A DNA stretch of 64,000 nt from Candidatus Geothrix skivensis (GTDB taxonomy: Bacteria > Acidobacteriota > Holophagae > Holophagales > Holophagaceae). Made by a program: the position numbers and the translations under genes. Shown one piece after another: positions 45,450 through 54,430 of the stretch. The DNA is taken from assembly GCA_016721195.1 (NCBI GenBank), contig JADKIO010000005.1, forward strand, positions 556,001-620,000, read 5' to 3'. Below the pieces are notes generated by a model. The model was not told the DNA's origin. It saw only the letters and a program-made list of their open reading frames with translations, and searched no databases. How positions within the stretch are numbered: the first letter of the stretch is position 1; every line of letters starts with the position of its first letter.

Positions 45450-46319
45450 ATGGCTGTTTTCATGCAATCCCTTATCAGCGGCATCCTCATCGGCGGGGTG
45501 TACGCGCTCATCGGCATCGGCCTCACGCTCATCTTCGGCGTGATGCGGGTCATCAACTTCGCCCACGGCGACATCCTCATGGTGGGGATGTACCTCACGT
45601 ACATCATCTTCACCATGCTGGGCATCGACCCCTTCGTGTCCGTGCTGATCACCTTCCCGCTGATGTTCCTGTTCGGGGGCTTCCTCCAGAAGGTCTTCAT
45701 CAACCGGGTGCTGAACGCCCTGGCCCAGAACCAGATCCTCCTGACCATCGGGCTGGGGCTCATCATGAGCAACACGGTCATGCTGATCTTCACCTCGGAC
45801 TACAAGATCCTGACCACCACCTATTCCTCCTCGACGATCCAGGTGGGCGGCGGCGTTTCGGTTTCCACCCCCTTGCTCATCTCCTTCCTCATCACTTCCG
45901 CCATCACCGCGGCCCTGTACTGGTTCCTGCTCAAGACGGATACCGGCCAGGCGATCCGGGCCACCGCGCAGGATCGTGATGCCGCCCAGCTCATGGGCAT
46001 CAACGTGAAGCGCATGTCCATCATCGCCTTTGGCCTCGGCTCGGCGCTGGCGGGCACTGCGGGGGCGCTCATCTCGCCCACCTATTACATCTTCCCCCAG
46101 GTGGGCGGGGTCTTCACCCTGAAGGCCTTTGTCATCACCGTGCTCGGGGGCATGGGCAGCGTGGTGGGGGCCACCCTGGGCGGCATCCTCATCGGCATCA
46201 CCGAATCCCTGGGCGCCGTCTACATCTCCTCCGGCTGGAAGGACGTGATCGTCTTCGTGCTCTTCCTGCTGGTGCTCCTCTTCAAGCCTTCGGGCTTGAT
46301 GGGCAAGTCGCGGACCTGA
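45450..46319 (+). CDS. livH: Branched-chain amino-acid-type ABC transporter permease LivH
   Basis: A 289-residue inner-membrane permease with about eight helices. It has the LivH marks GGVYALIGIGLTLIFGVMRV and NFAHGDILMVGMY at the start, RATAQDRDAAQLMGINVKRM as the loop that contacts the ATPase, and VITVLGGMGSVVGATLGGI. GGAGG precedes the ATG. It pairs with LivM, ten bases downstream, to form the channel. Confidence 0.95.
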   Translation: MAVFMQSLISGILIGGVYALIGIGLTLIFGVMRVINFAHGDILMVGMYLTYIIFTMLGIDPFVSVLITFPLMFLFGGFLQKVFINRVLNALAQNQILLTIGLGLIMSNTVMLIFTSDYKILTTTYSSSTIQVGGGVSVSTPLLISFLITSAITAALYWFLLKTDTGQAIRATAQDRDAAQLMGINVKRMSIIAFGLGSALAGTAGALISPTYYIFPQVGGVFTLKAFVITVLGGMGSVVGATLGGILIGITESLGAVYISSGWKDVIVFVLFLLVLLFKPSGLMGKSRT

Positions 46320-46329
46320 GGAGACCACC

Positions 46330-47376
46330 ATGAACAAGACCCTCCTCAAGTCTCTTCTCGCCCTCATTGGCCTGGCCTTCCTCCTGGTCATCCCCAGGTT
46401 CGTGGACAGCCCCTACGCCCTGCACATGATGATCCTGCTGTTCCTCAGCGTGATGATGGGCCAGAGCTGGAACATCCTGGGCGGCTACGCCGGCCAGCAT
46501 TCGGTGGGGCACGCCGCCTACTTCGGGGTGGGGGCCTACACCACCATGATGCTCATGCACACCAAGCAGATCGCCCCCTGGATCGGGGTCTGGGCCGGCA
46601 TGGCCTTGGTGATCGTGGTGGCCCTGGCCATCGGCAGCATCTGCTTCCGCCTCCGGGGCCCCTATTTCGTGCTGGCCTCCATCGCCGTGGCCGAAATCCT
46701 TAGGCTCTCGGCCATCAACCTGACCACCCTGACCAATGGGGCCGAGGGCATCCTGGCCACGGAACTGCCCGCCTTCAAGATCGGCGGGACCGTCGTGACC
46801 GACTTCCTCACCAAGGTGCCCTTCTACTACATCGGCCTCTTCCTGGTTTTGCTCACCATCGTGGTCACCTACCTGGTGCAGCACTCCAAGCTGGGCTACT
46901 TCTTCCAGGCCATCCGGGAGGACCAGGATGCGGCCCACTCACTGGGCATCTCCATCTCCCTCTACAAGAACATCGCCCTGGTCATCTCGGCGGTGCTGAC
47001 CTCCCTGGCGGGGAGTTTCTACGGCATCTACGTGGGGTTCGTGGATCCTCCGACGGTGCTGGGACTGGATGTCTCGGTCCAGATCATGCTCATCTGCATC
47101 ATCGGGGGCATGGGAACCATCTGGGGCCCCGTCCTTGGTTCCCTGATCCTCGTGCCGCTCTCCGAAGCACTGCGCAGCAACATGATCACCGAGGCTTTGG
47201 TGAAGGTCGGCCTGGTGAGCGCGGACTCCCGGGTGGGGCTCTTCCTCAAGGAGAACCTCTCCCATGCCCACGTGCTGCTCTACGGCATTCTCGTGGTCCT
47301 GGTGATCCTGTTCATGCCGGATGGGCTCATGGGCTTCGTCAACAAACTCATGCGTCGGAAGCGGGAGGCGGTCTGA
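46330..47376 (+). CDS. livM: Branched-chain amino-acid-type ABC transporter permease LivM
   Basis: A 348-residue permease with about nine helices. Marks are WNILGGYAGQHSVGHAAYFG, GPYFVLASIAVAEILRL, the ATPase-contact loop AIREDQDAAHSLGISISLYK and IGGMGTIWGPVLGS. It has GGAG before the ATG and its stop shares a base with the livG start (TGATG), so translation is coupled. Length is usual for the family. Confidence 0.95.
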   Translation: MNKTLLKSLLALIGLAFLLVIPRFVDSPYALHMMILLFLSVMMGQSWNILGGYAGQHSVGHAAYFGVGAYTTMMLMHTKQIAPWIGVWAGMALVIVVALAIGSICFRLRGPYFVLASIAVAEILRLSAINLTTLTNGAEGILATELPAFKIGGTVVTDFLTKVPFYYIGLFLVLLTIVVTYLVQHSKLGYFFQAIREDQDAAHSLGISISLYKNIALVISAVLTSLAGSFYGIYVGFVDPPTVLGLDVSVQIMLICIIGGMGTIWGPVLGSLILVPLSEALRSNMITEALVKVGLVSADSRVGLFLKENLSHAHVLLYGILVVLVILFMPDGLMGFVNKLMRRKREAV

Positions 47377-48095
47377 TGGCCATCCTGGAGATCAAGCAGG
47401 TCAGCAAGTTCTTCGGTGGGCTCGCCGCCAATTCGGATGTGTCCTTCTCCGTCGAGGAGGGCACGATCATGGGCCTCATCGGGCCCAATGGTGCGGGCAA
47501 GACGACCCTGTTCAACTGCATCACGGGCTACTACCCGCCTTCGAAGGGCGAAATCACCTTCGATGGCCGGCGGATGAACGGCCTGGACCCCGACAAGGTC
47601 TGCATGCTTGGCATGGTGCGGACCTGGCAGAAGGTGCGGCCCCTCGCCAAGCTTTCGGTCGTGGACAACGTCATGGTGGGCGCCCTGGCGCGCACCTCCT
47701 CCCTGAAGGTGGCCCGGGAAATGGCCATGGAACAGCTCAAGGTGGTCCGGCTGGATCACAGGCCAGATTTCATCGCGGGCGGGTTGCCCATTGGCGAACG
47801 CAAGAGACTTGAGGTGGCCCGGGCCCTCGCGACCCAGCCCAAGCTGCTGCTGCTGGACGAGGTGATGGGCGGCCTGAATCCCGCCGAAAGCGATGAGATC
47901 ATCCAGCTCATCCTCGACATCAAGGCGCGCGGACTCACCCAGATGGTCATCGAGCACGACATGAAGGCCATCATGCGCATCTCCGATCGCATCGTCGTCC
48001 TGAATTCCGGAGAGAAACTCACCGAGGGGTCTCCCCAGGAAGTCGTCAGCAACCCCGAAGTGATCAGCGCCTACCTGGGTGAAGCCCATGCTTAA
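47376..48095 (+). CDS. livG: Branched-chain amino-acid-type ABC transporter ATPase LivG
   Basis: A 239-residue ABC ATPase. The Walker A is GPNGAGKTT, followed by the Q-loop region MVRTWQKVRPL, a signature of the form IGERKRLEVARAL, and Walker B LLLLDEVMGGLNP. The usual LSYG-type signature reads LPIGERKRLEVA, a mild variant also seen in LivG. The family-typical HDMKAIM switch follows. It overlaps livF by eight bases. Confidence 0.94.
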   Translation: MAILEIKQVSKFFGGLAANSDVSFSVEEGTIMGLIGPNGAGKTTLFNCITGYYPPSKGEITFDGRRMNGLDPDKVCMLGMVRTWQKVRPLAKLSVVDNVMVGALARTSSLKVAREMAMEQLKVVRLDHRPDFIAGGLPIGERKRLEVARALATQPKLLLLDEVMGGLNPAESDEIIQLILDIKARGLTQMVIEHDMKAIMRISDRIVVLNSGEKLTEGSPQEVVSNPEVISAYLGEAHA

Positions 48096-48792
48096 GATCG
48101 AGAAGCTCAACTTTTCCTACGGCGATCTAAAGGTGCTTTGGGATGTGGACCTGGAAGTCAACGAGGGCGAAATCGTCACCGTCGTGGGCGCCAATGGCGC
48201 CGGCAAGTCCACCACCCTCAAGAACATCTCCCGCCTCGTGAAACCCAACTCGGGCACCATCACCTTCCTGGGCCAGGACATGCGCAAGATGCAGTCGCAT
48301 CACGTGGTCGAGGCCGGTCTGGTGCAGGTGCCCGAGGGCCGCCGCATCTTCCCGGAGATGACCGTGCTGGAAAACCTCCGCATGGGTTCCTATGTCAAGG
48401 CCACCCGGCCCGACCGCCAGAAGAACATCGACTGGGTGTTCGAGCTCTTCCCCCGGCTCAAGGAGCGGGAGAAGCAGCTGGGGGGCACCATGTCCGGCGG
48501 CGAACAGCAGATGCTGGCCATCGCCCGGGGGCTCATGGCCAATCCCAAGATCATGCTGCTGGATGAGCCCTCCCTGGGCCTGTCCCCCCTCCTGGTGAAG
48601 AACATTTTCGACATCATCACCGGAATCAATAAACAAGGCGTTACCATTCTGCTGGTGGAGCAGAACGTCTACCAGTCCCTCCGCATCTCCCACCGGGCCT
48701 ACGTCATGGAAACCGGCAGGGTGGTGCTCACCGGCAAGGGTGACGAGCTGCTCAACAACGACCACATCAAGAAAGCCTTCCTCGGCATGTAA
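48088..48792 (+). CDS. livF: Branched-chain amino-acid-type ABC transporter ATPase LivF
   Basis: A 234-residue ABC ATPase. Walker A is GANGAGKST, the signature is MSGGEQQMLAIARGLM, Walker B is IMLLDEPSLGLSP, and the switch LLVEQNVYQSL is typical of LivF. The LVQVPEGRRIFPEMTVLENL stretch is a strong family mark. The start is ATG 48088, overlapping the livG stop; GTG 48079 is less likely. It forms a heterodimer with LivG. Confidence 0.95.
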   Translation: MLKIEKLNFSYGDLKVLWDVDLEVNEGEIVTVVGANGAGKSTTLKNISRLVKPNSGTITFLGQDMRKMQSHHVVEAGLVQVPEGRRIFPEMTVLENLRMGSYVKATRPDRQKNIDWVFELFPRLKEREKQLGGTMSGGEQQMLAIARGLMANPKIMLLDEPSLGLSPLLVKNIFDIITGINKQGVTILLVEQNVYQSLRISHRAYVMETGRVVLTGKGDELLNNDHIKKAFLGM

Positions 48793-48802
48793 GGAGACTG
48801 CG

Positions 48803-49225
48803 ATGACCTCCGTCGAAAAGTGGATGACGAAGAATCCCATCACCATTGATCAGGACGCCTCCATCATCGAGGCCATCCACCTCATGAAGGAGAAGGGCAT
48901 CCGCCGCCTGCCCGTCATGGCCAAGGGCCGCCTGAGCGGCCTCATCACCGAGCGGATGATCAAGGACTACACACCGGGCAAGGCCACCTCCCTGGATACC
49001 TGGGAGGTCCACTACCTGCTCTCCAAGACCCCGGTGAAGGACGTCATGAACACCAGTCCCCAGACCATCACTCCGGACGAAGAGCTGTCCACGGCGGCCC
49101 AGGTCATCCTGGATCACAAGCTCTACGGCCTCTGCGTGGTGGATGCCAAGGGCAGCCTGGTGGGCATCATGTCCGTGGGCGACATGCTCCGTGCCGTGGT
49201 GGAGTTCGCCAAGACCGCCAAGTAG
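48803..49225 (+). CDS. Two-CBS-domain protein at the end of the liv operon
   Basis: A 140-residue protein made almost only of two CBS domains: MTKNPITIDQDASIIEAIHL to LITERMIKDY, and VMNTSPQTITPDEELSTAAQ to SVGDMLRAVVEF. CBS pairs bind adenine nucleotides or AdoMet and act as regulators. AAGGAG overlaps the livF stop, so it is clearly part of the operon (ten-base gap). Its place suggests it tunes transport or the fate of the imported acid by energy state, but no partner is known from sequence. Confidence 0.9.
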   Translation: MTSVEKWMTKNPITIDQDASIIEAIHLMKEKGIRRLPVMAKGRLSGLITERMIKDYTPGKATSLDTWEVHYLLSKTPVKDVMNTSPQTITPDEELSTAAQVILDHKLYGLCVVDAKGSLVGIMSVGDMLRAVVEFAKTAK

Positions 49226-49243
49226 TCCGCGCAGACCTCGCCC

Positions 49244-50509
49244 TTGTCTCTGGCCGATCGCCTTCAGCACCTGCGGACCGGGTTTGCCCGGTCCTTCTGG
49301 GTCGCCAACGTCCTGGAGCTCTTCGAGCGCCTGGCCTTCTACGGGTCCAAGGCGGTACTGGCGGTGTACCTGGTCGAGAAGGTGGGGCTGGGGCGCCGGG
49401 GCAGCGAGCTGGTGGGGCTCTACGGCTTCGCGGTGTTCTTCCTGCCCACCCTGGCCGGTCCCCTGGTGGATCGGTACGGCTTCCGGCGCAGCCTCATCGC
49501 CTGCTTCTCCATCTTCAGCCTCGGCTACTTCGCCATCGGGTTGGCGGGGCTGCCCATGGGGCAGACTCTGGTGGCCTCGGTGGGCACCACGCCCTACGTC
49601 ATCGGGGCGCTGCTGCTGACGGCCATCGGGGGTTCGCTCATCAAGCCCTGCGTCGTGGGCACCGTGGCCCGGACCACGACGGCTGAAACCAAGTCCCTGG
49701 GCTACTCCATCTATTACACCCTGGTGAACCTCGGGGGCGCCATGGGCCCTGTGCTGGGCCTGCAGGTGCGGGAGGGCCTGGGCATCGAGTACGTGCTGGT
49801 GATGTCCGCGGCGACCTCCGCCTTCAACCTGCTGGGAACCCTCCTGTTCTTCCGGGAACCGGACCGCGAGCCCACAGACGAGGTGCCCCGCTCCCTGGGC
49901 CAGGTGCTGCGGGACATGGCCCTGGTCTTCAGGGACCTGCGCTTCATGAGCTTCCTGCTGATCTTCTCGGGCTTCTGGATCATGTTCTGGCAGATCTTCT
50001 ACGGCCTGCCCTTCTATGTCCGGGATGTCCTCCACTTCTCCCGCTTCGAGCTCATCGAGACCGTGGATTCCTGGGCCATCATTCTCCTGACGGTGCCGGT
50101 GACGGCCCTGATGAAGAAGGTCCGCCCCATCCTGGCCATGTCCCTGGGCTTCGCCATCGCCAGCCTCGGCTGGGTGCTCATCGGCGCCGTGCCCACCCTG
50201 GGCGCCACCATCGCCGGCATCATGATCTTCGCCGTGGGGGAGGCCATGCAGGCCCCCAGGTTCTACGAGTACGTGGCGGACCTGGCCCCCAGGGACCAGG
50301 TGGGCACCTACATGGGCTTCGCCTTCCTGCCGGTGGCCATCGGCGCCCTGGTGGCGGGCTACCTCAGCGGCTTCCTGGTGGAGACCTTCCTGAAGCAGTC
50401 CCACCGCCCCGGGATGATGTGGTTCACCCTCGCCGGGGTCGGTGGCGTCTCCACGATCCTCATGCTGCTCTACGACCGCTTCGTGGCCCCAAGGCAGTCG
50501 CCGGCCTGA
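49244..50509 (+). CDS. POT/PTR-like MFS transporter
   Basis: A 421-residue major-facilitator protein with about twelve helices. The start LFERLAFYGSKAVLAVYLVE resembles the ExxER-type first helix of proton-coupled oligopeptide transporters, and GGSLIKPCVVGTVART and YYTLVNLGGAMGPVLG match the POT signature regions. It has no extra two helices. The start is TTG 49244 with a weak ribosome-binding site, which is unusual. It is followed by a convergent dipeptidyl peptidase gene four bases away, so a role in peptide uptake fits the surroundings. Confidence 0.8.
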   Translation: MSLADRLQHLRTGFARSFWVANVLELFERLAFYGSKAVLAVYLVEKVGLGRRGSELVGLYGFAVFFLPTLAGPLVDRYGFRRSLIACFSIFSLGYFAIGLAGLPMGQTLVASVGTTPYVIGALLLTAIGGSLIKPCVVGTVARTTTAETKSLGYSIYYTLVNLGGAMGPVLGLQVREGLGIEYVLVMSAATSAFNLLGTLLFFREPDREPTDEVPRSLGQVLRDMALVFRDLRFMSFLLIFSGFWIMFWQIFYGLPFYVRDVLHFSRFELIETVDSWAIILLTVPVTALMKKVRPILAMSLGFAIASLGWVLIGAVPTLGATIAGIMIFAVGEAMQAPRFYEYVADLAPRDQVGTYMGFAFLPVAIGALVAGYLSGFLVETFLKQSHRPGMMWFTLAGVGGVSTILMLLYDRFVAPRQSPA

Positions 50510-50513
50510 ACCT

Positions 50514-52688
50514 TCACAGATTCTTCGAGAGGAAAGCCCAGCGGGCCTGCATGATGGCCCAGGCCTGCTCGGGACTGCGGGGGCCGTGGGCCGCGCCGGG
50601 CAGCAGGACGAACTGGAAGGGGTGGCCGGCCTTCTGCAGGGCTTCGATGAGCATGACGCTGTTCTGGGGGTGGACGTTGTCATCCAGGGTGCCGTGCAGA
50701 AGCAGCAACTGGCCTGAGAGGTCCTTGGCGGCCCTGAGCACCGAGCTGGTGTCGTAGCCCTTTGGATTGTCCACGGGCAGGCCCATATAGCGCTCGGTGT
50801 AGACGCTGTCGTAGAGCTTCCAGTCGGTCACCGGAGCGCCCGCGATGCCCAGCTTCCAGGCTTTGCTGTGGGTGAGGGCGTAGGTGACCATGAAGCCACC
50901 GTAGCTCCAGCCATCGATACAGATGCGGTCCATGTCCGCCCAGCCCTGGGCCTTCAGCCAGGCCAGGCCGTCCAGCTGATCCTGCAGTTCCTGGGCGCCC
51001 AGGTTCCGGTGGATGCCGAAGGCGCTGGCCGGCCCCTTGCCGGAGGCGCTGCGGTTGTCGCAGACCCAGACGGCGATGCCGTTCTGGGCCAGGAACTGGT
51101 ACCAGGGCATGCTCCGGCTCCAGCCGTTCCGCACTTCCGGGGTGCCGGGCCCGCCGTAGATCTCCTGGAACACGGGGTATTTCCTGGTCGGATCGAAGCC
51201 CACCGGCAGGATCAGCAGTGTTTCCATGGGAAAGCCGTCCCGGGTCATGACCTGCTGGAAGCTGACCTTCCCCAGCGCCAGGGCCTTCCAGGCCTCGCTG
51301 GGGTTGGCGTCGATGAGCCGGAGGAGCCTGCCGGAGTCATCGTGGAGGCTCTGCTGGGGTGGCGTGTGGATATCGCTCCAGGTGTCCAGGAAGGCGGTGT
51401 GATTGGCATTGAACCGGATCGAGTGGGTGCCGAGCCGCTCCGTCAGGCGTCGGATGTCCTTGCCGTCCAGGCTGATGCGGTAGGTATCCAGGCCGATGGG
51501 GCTGCGCATGTTGGCGTCGATGTAGAAGAGACCCTTGCCCTCGTCCAGGCTCCGGAGCTTCCGCACGTCCCATGCGCCGGTCGTGACGGCCTGCAACAGG
51601 TTGCCCCGGGCGTCGTACCGGTAGACATGCCGGTGCCCGCTGCGATCCGAGGCCCACAGGAAGCCGCCATCCTTGAAGAACAGGGGCAGGTCGCCGAAGT
51701 GCTCGGGATCCACCCAGGCGCCGCCCTGCTCTCGGACCAGCAGTGTGGCGTCCGTGCCCTCCAGCCGGCGGAGCTCCATCCAGGACTGGATCCGGTCCGT
51801 GAGGATGGCCACCGGGCGGCCCAGGGAATCCCAGCCCACCCGGGTGATGAGGGTCTCCCGGCCTGGGTGGGGATCCTTCATCCAGGCGGTGCGGCCCTGC
51901 AGGTCCACCACCCCCAGGCGGGCCACGGGGTTGGGATCTCCGGGCTTGGGGTACCGGGCCTGGTGGAGCTTCTGGGGCTGGAACCGGTCATCGGCGAGGG
52001 TGAAGAGGGGCACCTGGCTGTCATCCAGGCTCAGGTAGGCGATGCGCCTGGAGTCGGGTGACCACCAGTAGGCTTTCGAGCCCCGGGCCCGGCCATAGAT
52101 CTCCTCCTGGTACACCCAGTCCAGGCGGCCATTGAAGACTTTGTCACTGCCGCCGGTGGTGAGCCGGATTTCCTTGCCTGTGGCCACGTCCACCCGGTAG
52201 AGATCGTTGCCCCGCAGGAAGGCCACCTGGGTGCCATCGGGGCTGAAGGAGGGCTCCTCCGACTTGCCAGTGAGGAGTCGCCGGGCCAGGGTGGTCTTCA
52301 CATCCACAAGGAACAGCTGGTCAGCCGCCCCCAGCAGGAAGGCCGTGCGCGGCTCGTTCCAGATGAAGCCCCCGCGGCCCAGGGCGGATCTGGCCTCGGC
52401 CTCCGGCAGACCCGCGGCCACCAGGGCGGCCTGGAGGCGGGCGGGGTCGACGAGGGGTCTGGCCTCCCAGGTGCTTGGGTCCACCCGCAGCAGCATCATC
52501 TGCTCCCCCTCCCGGCGGGTCTGCAGCAGGGTCCCATCCGGCAGCCACTCCAGCCGGGTGGGGGGCATGGCCACCAGGGCTTTCTTTTGTGTCGGGTGGC
52601 CCAGGGCCTCGAGGGTGAGGTGTTCCGTGCCCTGGCCCAGCAGCCAGGAGGCAAGGAATAGGCAGGCCAGGCTCATTCGGATCGTCAT
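50514..52688 (-). CDS. Dipeptidyl peptidase IV family serine peptidase (S9B)
   Basis: A 724-residue secreted peptidase that removes X-Pro or X-Ala dipeptides. It has a signal peptide (to about residue 18), an N-terminal beta-propeller with the LDWVYQEEIYGR segment holding the two glutamates that bind the peptide N-terminus, and a C-terminal alpha/beta-hydrolase domain. The triad is Ser595 in GWSYGGF, Asp669 in HGTLDDNVHPQ and His701 in GAAHGP. Length is typical. Its products suit the POT-like transporter next door and the prolidase at 54431. Confidence 0.94.
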   Translation of the reverse strand: MTIRMSLACLFLASWLLGQGTEHLTLEALGHPTQKKALVAMPPTRLEWLPDGTLLQTRREGEQMMLLRVDPSTWEARPLVDPARLQAALVAAGLPEAEARSALGRGGFIWNEPRTAFLLGAADQLFLVDVKTTLARRLLTGKSEEPSFSPDGTQVAFLRGNDLYRVDVATGKEIRLTTGGSDKVFNGRLDWVYQEEIYGRARGSKAYWWSPDSRRIAYLSLDDSQVPLFTLADDRFQPQKLHQARYPKPGDPNPVARLGVVDLQGRTAWMKDPHPGRETLITRVGWDSLGRPVAILTDRIQSWMELRRLEGTDATLLVREQGGAWVDPEHFGDLPLFFKDGGFLWASDRSGHRHVYRYDARGNLLQAVTTGAWDVRKLRSLDEGKGLFYIDANMRSPIGLDTYRISLDGKDIRRLTERLGTHSIRFNANHTAFLDTWSDIHTPPQQSLHDDSGRLLRLIDANPSEAWKALALGKVSFQQVMTRDGFPMETLLILPVGFDPTRKYPVFQEIYGGPGTPEVRNGWSRSMPWYQFLAQNGIAVWVCDNRSASGKGPASAFGIHRNLGAQELQDQLDGLAWLKAQGWADMDRICIDGWSYGGFMVTYALTHSKAWKLGIAGAPVTDWKLYDSVYTERYMGLPVDNPKGYDTSSVLRAAKDLSGQLLLLHGTLDDNVHPQNSVMLIEALQKAGHPFQFVLLPGAAHGPRSPEQAWAIMQARWAFLSKNL

Positions 52689-52754
52689 GGGCGCCTCGGG
52701 ATCAGACCCTATATATATCGCATGATGAGGCTACCCGATGCTGCGTTCACAATT

Positions 52755-52780
52755 TGGAGTTTTCCATCGGCGGTCGATAA
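52755..52780 (+). promoter_or_regulatory. Sigma-28 (FliA)-like promoter of the chemoreceptor gene
   Basis: TGGAGTTT (52755-52762) matches the FliA -35 box TAAAGTTT at six of eight positions. GTCGATAA (52773-52780) matches the -10 box GCCGATAA at seven of eight. The spacer is 10 bases against the usual 11. It lies 40 bases before the chemoreceptor ATG, a sensible distance. Confidence 0.5.
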
Positions 52781-52819
52781 AGCAGTTGGAGCCCGGGGTT
52801 CCGATGGCTAGGTGGATAC

Positions 52820-54412
52820 ATGGCTTCGATGCTCACTCGGCTCACTCCCAATTCCCTGGCGGGGAAGATCCTGCTGGTGGCCCTGGCGCCCCTGGCCATC
52901 GTCTTCCTGGCCTCCTGGTTGGTGCTGGTGCCCGCGGTCGAAGATGCCTTCCTGAAGTCGCGGAAGGACGAAATCCGCAACCTCTCGGAGACGGCCATGG
53001 GCATCCTGGCCTCCCAGGAGGCCCTGGCCAAGGCCGGCACCATCTCCCGGGAGGAGGCCCAGAAGCGGGCCGTGGAGCAGATCAAGTCCATCCGCTTCGC
53101 CGGTGGCAACTACTTCTACGTATTCACCTCCGAGCCCCGCATCGTCACCGTGCCCATCCGCCCCGAGATGGAAGGCAAGAAGGTCGATGATTTCGCCGAC
53201 AAGCAGGGCACCAGGATCTATGTGGAACTCGCCAAGCTGGGGCGGCAGCCGGAAGGCGGCTACATGCGGCTCTGGTTCGGCAAACCGGGCGTGGAAGGGG
53301 TATTTCCGAAGCTGAACTACGTGAAGTTCTACGAACCCTGGGGCTGGAACATCGGCACCGGCGTCTACATCGACGATCTGCAGGCCCAGATCCGGGTCTA
53401 CACCTGGTCCATCCTGGGGGGACTGCTGGCGCTGTCAGCGCTGCTCTTCTTCGTGGTGCGCAGCATGGCCCACCGCATGACCCGGCCCCTGGCGGCCCTG
53501 GTGGAGGGCCTCCGGACCAGCGACCTTACCCGGGAGATCCGCATCGAAGCCAACGATGAAATCGGCGAGGCCGCCAAGGCCTTCAACGCCTACAACTCCG
53601 ATCTGCGGGCCCGGGTGCTGGAGATCTCCGGCTTCGCCAGCCGGGTGGCCTCGGGCAGCACCGAGCTGTCCGCCAGCTCGGACGAGATGACCCGCGCCGT
53701 GGATGATATCGCCAAGGTGAGCGAGGACCTGAAGCAGGCTGGCGATCGCGTGGCCCAGGCCATGGCGGGGCTGTCCCGGGAATCGGGCCTGGTCGTTCAG
53801 CACAGCGAAGAAGGCGGCCGGGAAGGTTCGGCGGCAGTGGCGGAAACCCTCCGCAGCGGCCAGGCCGGCGAAGCCGCCGTGCAGGGCATGGGGGAGATCC
53901 AGGGGGCCACGGCCCAGATCGTCCAGGCGGTCCGGGTCATCCAGGAGATCGCCCGGCAGACCAACCTGCTCAGCCTGAATGCCGCCATCGAGGCCGCCAA
54001 GGCCGGGTCCATGGGCAAGGGCTTCGCCGTGGTGGCCGAAGAAGTCCGCAAGCTGGCGGAGCGGAGCCGCACCTCCGCCAAGGAGATCGAGGAGCTGATC
54101 CAGCGGGCCCAGGAGGCGGTCTCCGGCGGCGTGAACAGCGTCCAGGCCACCATGCAGAGCCTGGAGGCCATCCGGGAGCGCATCCAGCAGGTGGCCAGCC
54201 GGGTCTCTCAGATCGGCACCTTCGCCCGGGGCCAGGCGGGCACCAGCGCCGAGGTCACCCGCATGATGGACCAGACCAGCCAAGGTCTGGCCCAGAACGC
54301 CACCGCCACCCACGAGCTGGCGGCCACCGTCAAGGAGATCGCCAAGACCTCCGAGGACCTGGCCCAGGTGGCCGAAGGCCTCCGGGCCCTGGCCGGAAGC
54401 TTCAAGCTCTAG
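52820..54412 (+). CDS. Methyl-accepting chemotaxis protein with Cache sensor
   Basis: A 530-residue chemoreceptor. There are membrane helices near 15-38 and 195-215. Between them is a periplasmic single-Cache domain (FAGGNYFYVFTSEPRIVTVP, then YVKFYEPWGWNIGTGVYIDD), which usually binds small organic acids. A HAMP domain follows (about 216-265: RMTRPLAALVEGL), then the coiled-coil signalling domain with the tip ARQTNLLSLNAAIEAAKAG and EEVRKLAERSRTSAKEIEEL. It has a sigma-28-like promoter upstream. No CheA-pentapeptide tail is present. Confidence 0.94.
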   Translation: MASMLTRLTPNSLAGKILLVALAPLAIVFLASWLVLVPAVEDAFLKSRKDEIRNLSETAMGILASQEALAKAGTISREEAQKRAVEQIKSIRFAGGNYFYVFTSEPRIVTVPIRPEMEGKKVDDFADKQGTRIYVELAKLGRQPEGGYMRLWFGKPGVEGVFPKLNYVKFYEPWGWNIGTGVYIDDLQAQIRVYTWSILGGLLALSALLFFVVRSMAHRMTRPLAALVEGLRTSDLTREIRIEANDEIGEAAKAFNAYNSDLRARVLEISGFASRVASGSTELSASSDEMTRAVDDIAKVSEDLKQAGDRVAQAMAGLSRESGLVVQHSEEGGREGSAAVAETLRSGQAGEAAVQGMGEIQGATAQIVQAVRVIQEIARQTNLLSLNAAIEAAKAGSMGKGFAVVAEEVRKLAERSRTSAKEIEELIQRAQEAVSGGVNSVQATMQSLEAIRERIQQVASRVSQIGTFARGQAGTSAEVTRMMDQTSQGLAQNATATHELAATVKEIAKTSEDLAQVAEGLRALAGSFKL

Positions 54413-54430
54413 GGTCGATGGCGAGGCTGA

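Noticed and set aside
48767..50683. 638-codon minus-strand open frame
   Set aside because: It is antisense to the CBS and POT-like genes; its translation has repetitive composition and no domain.
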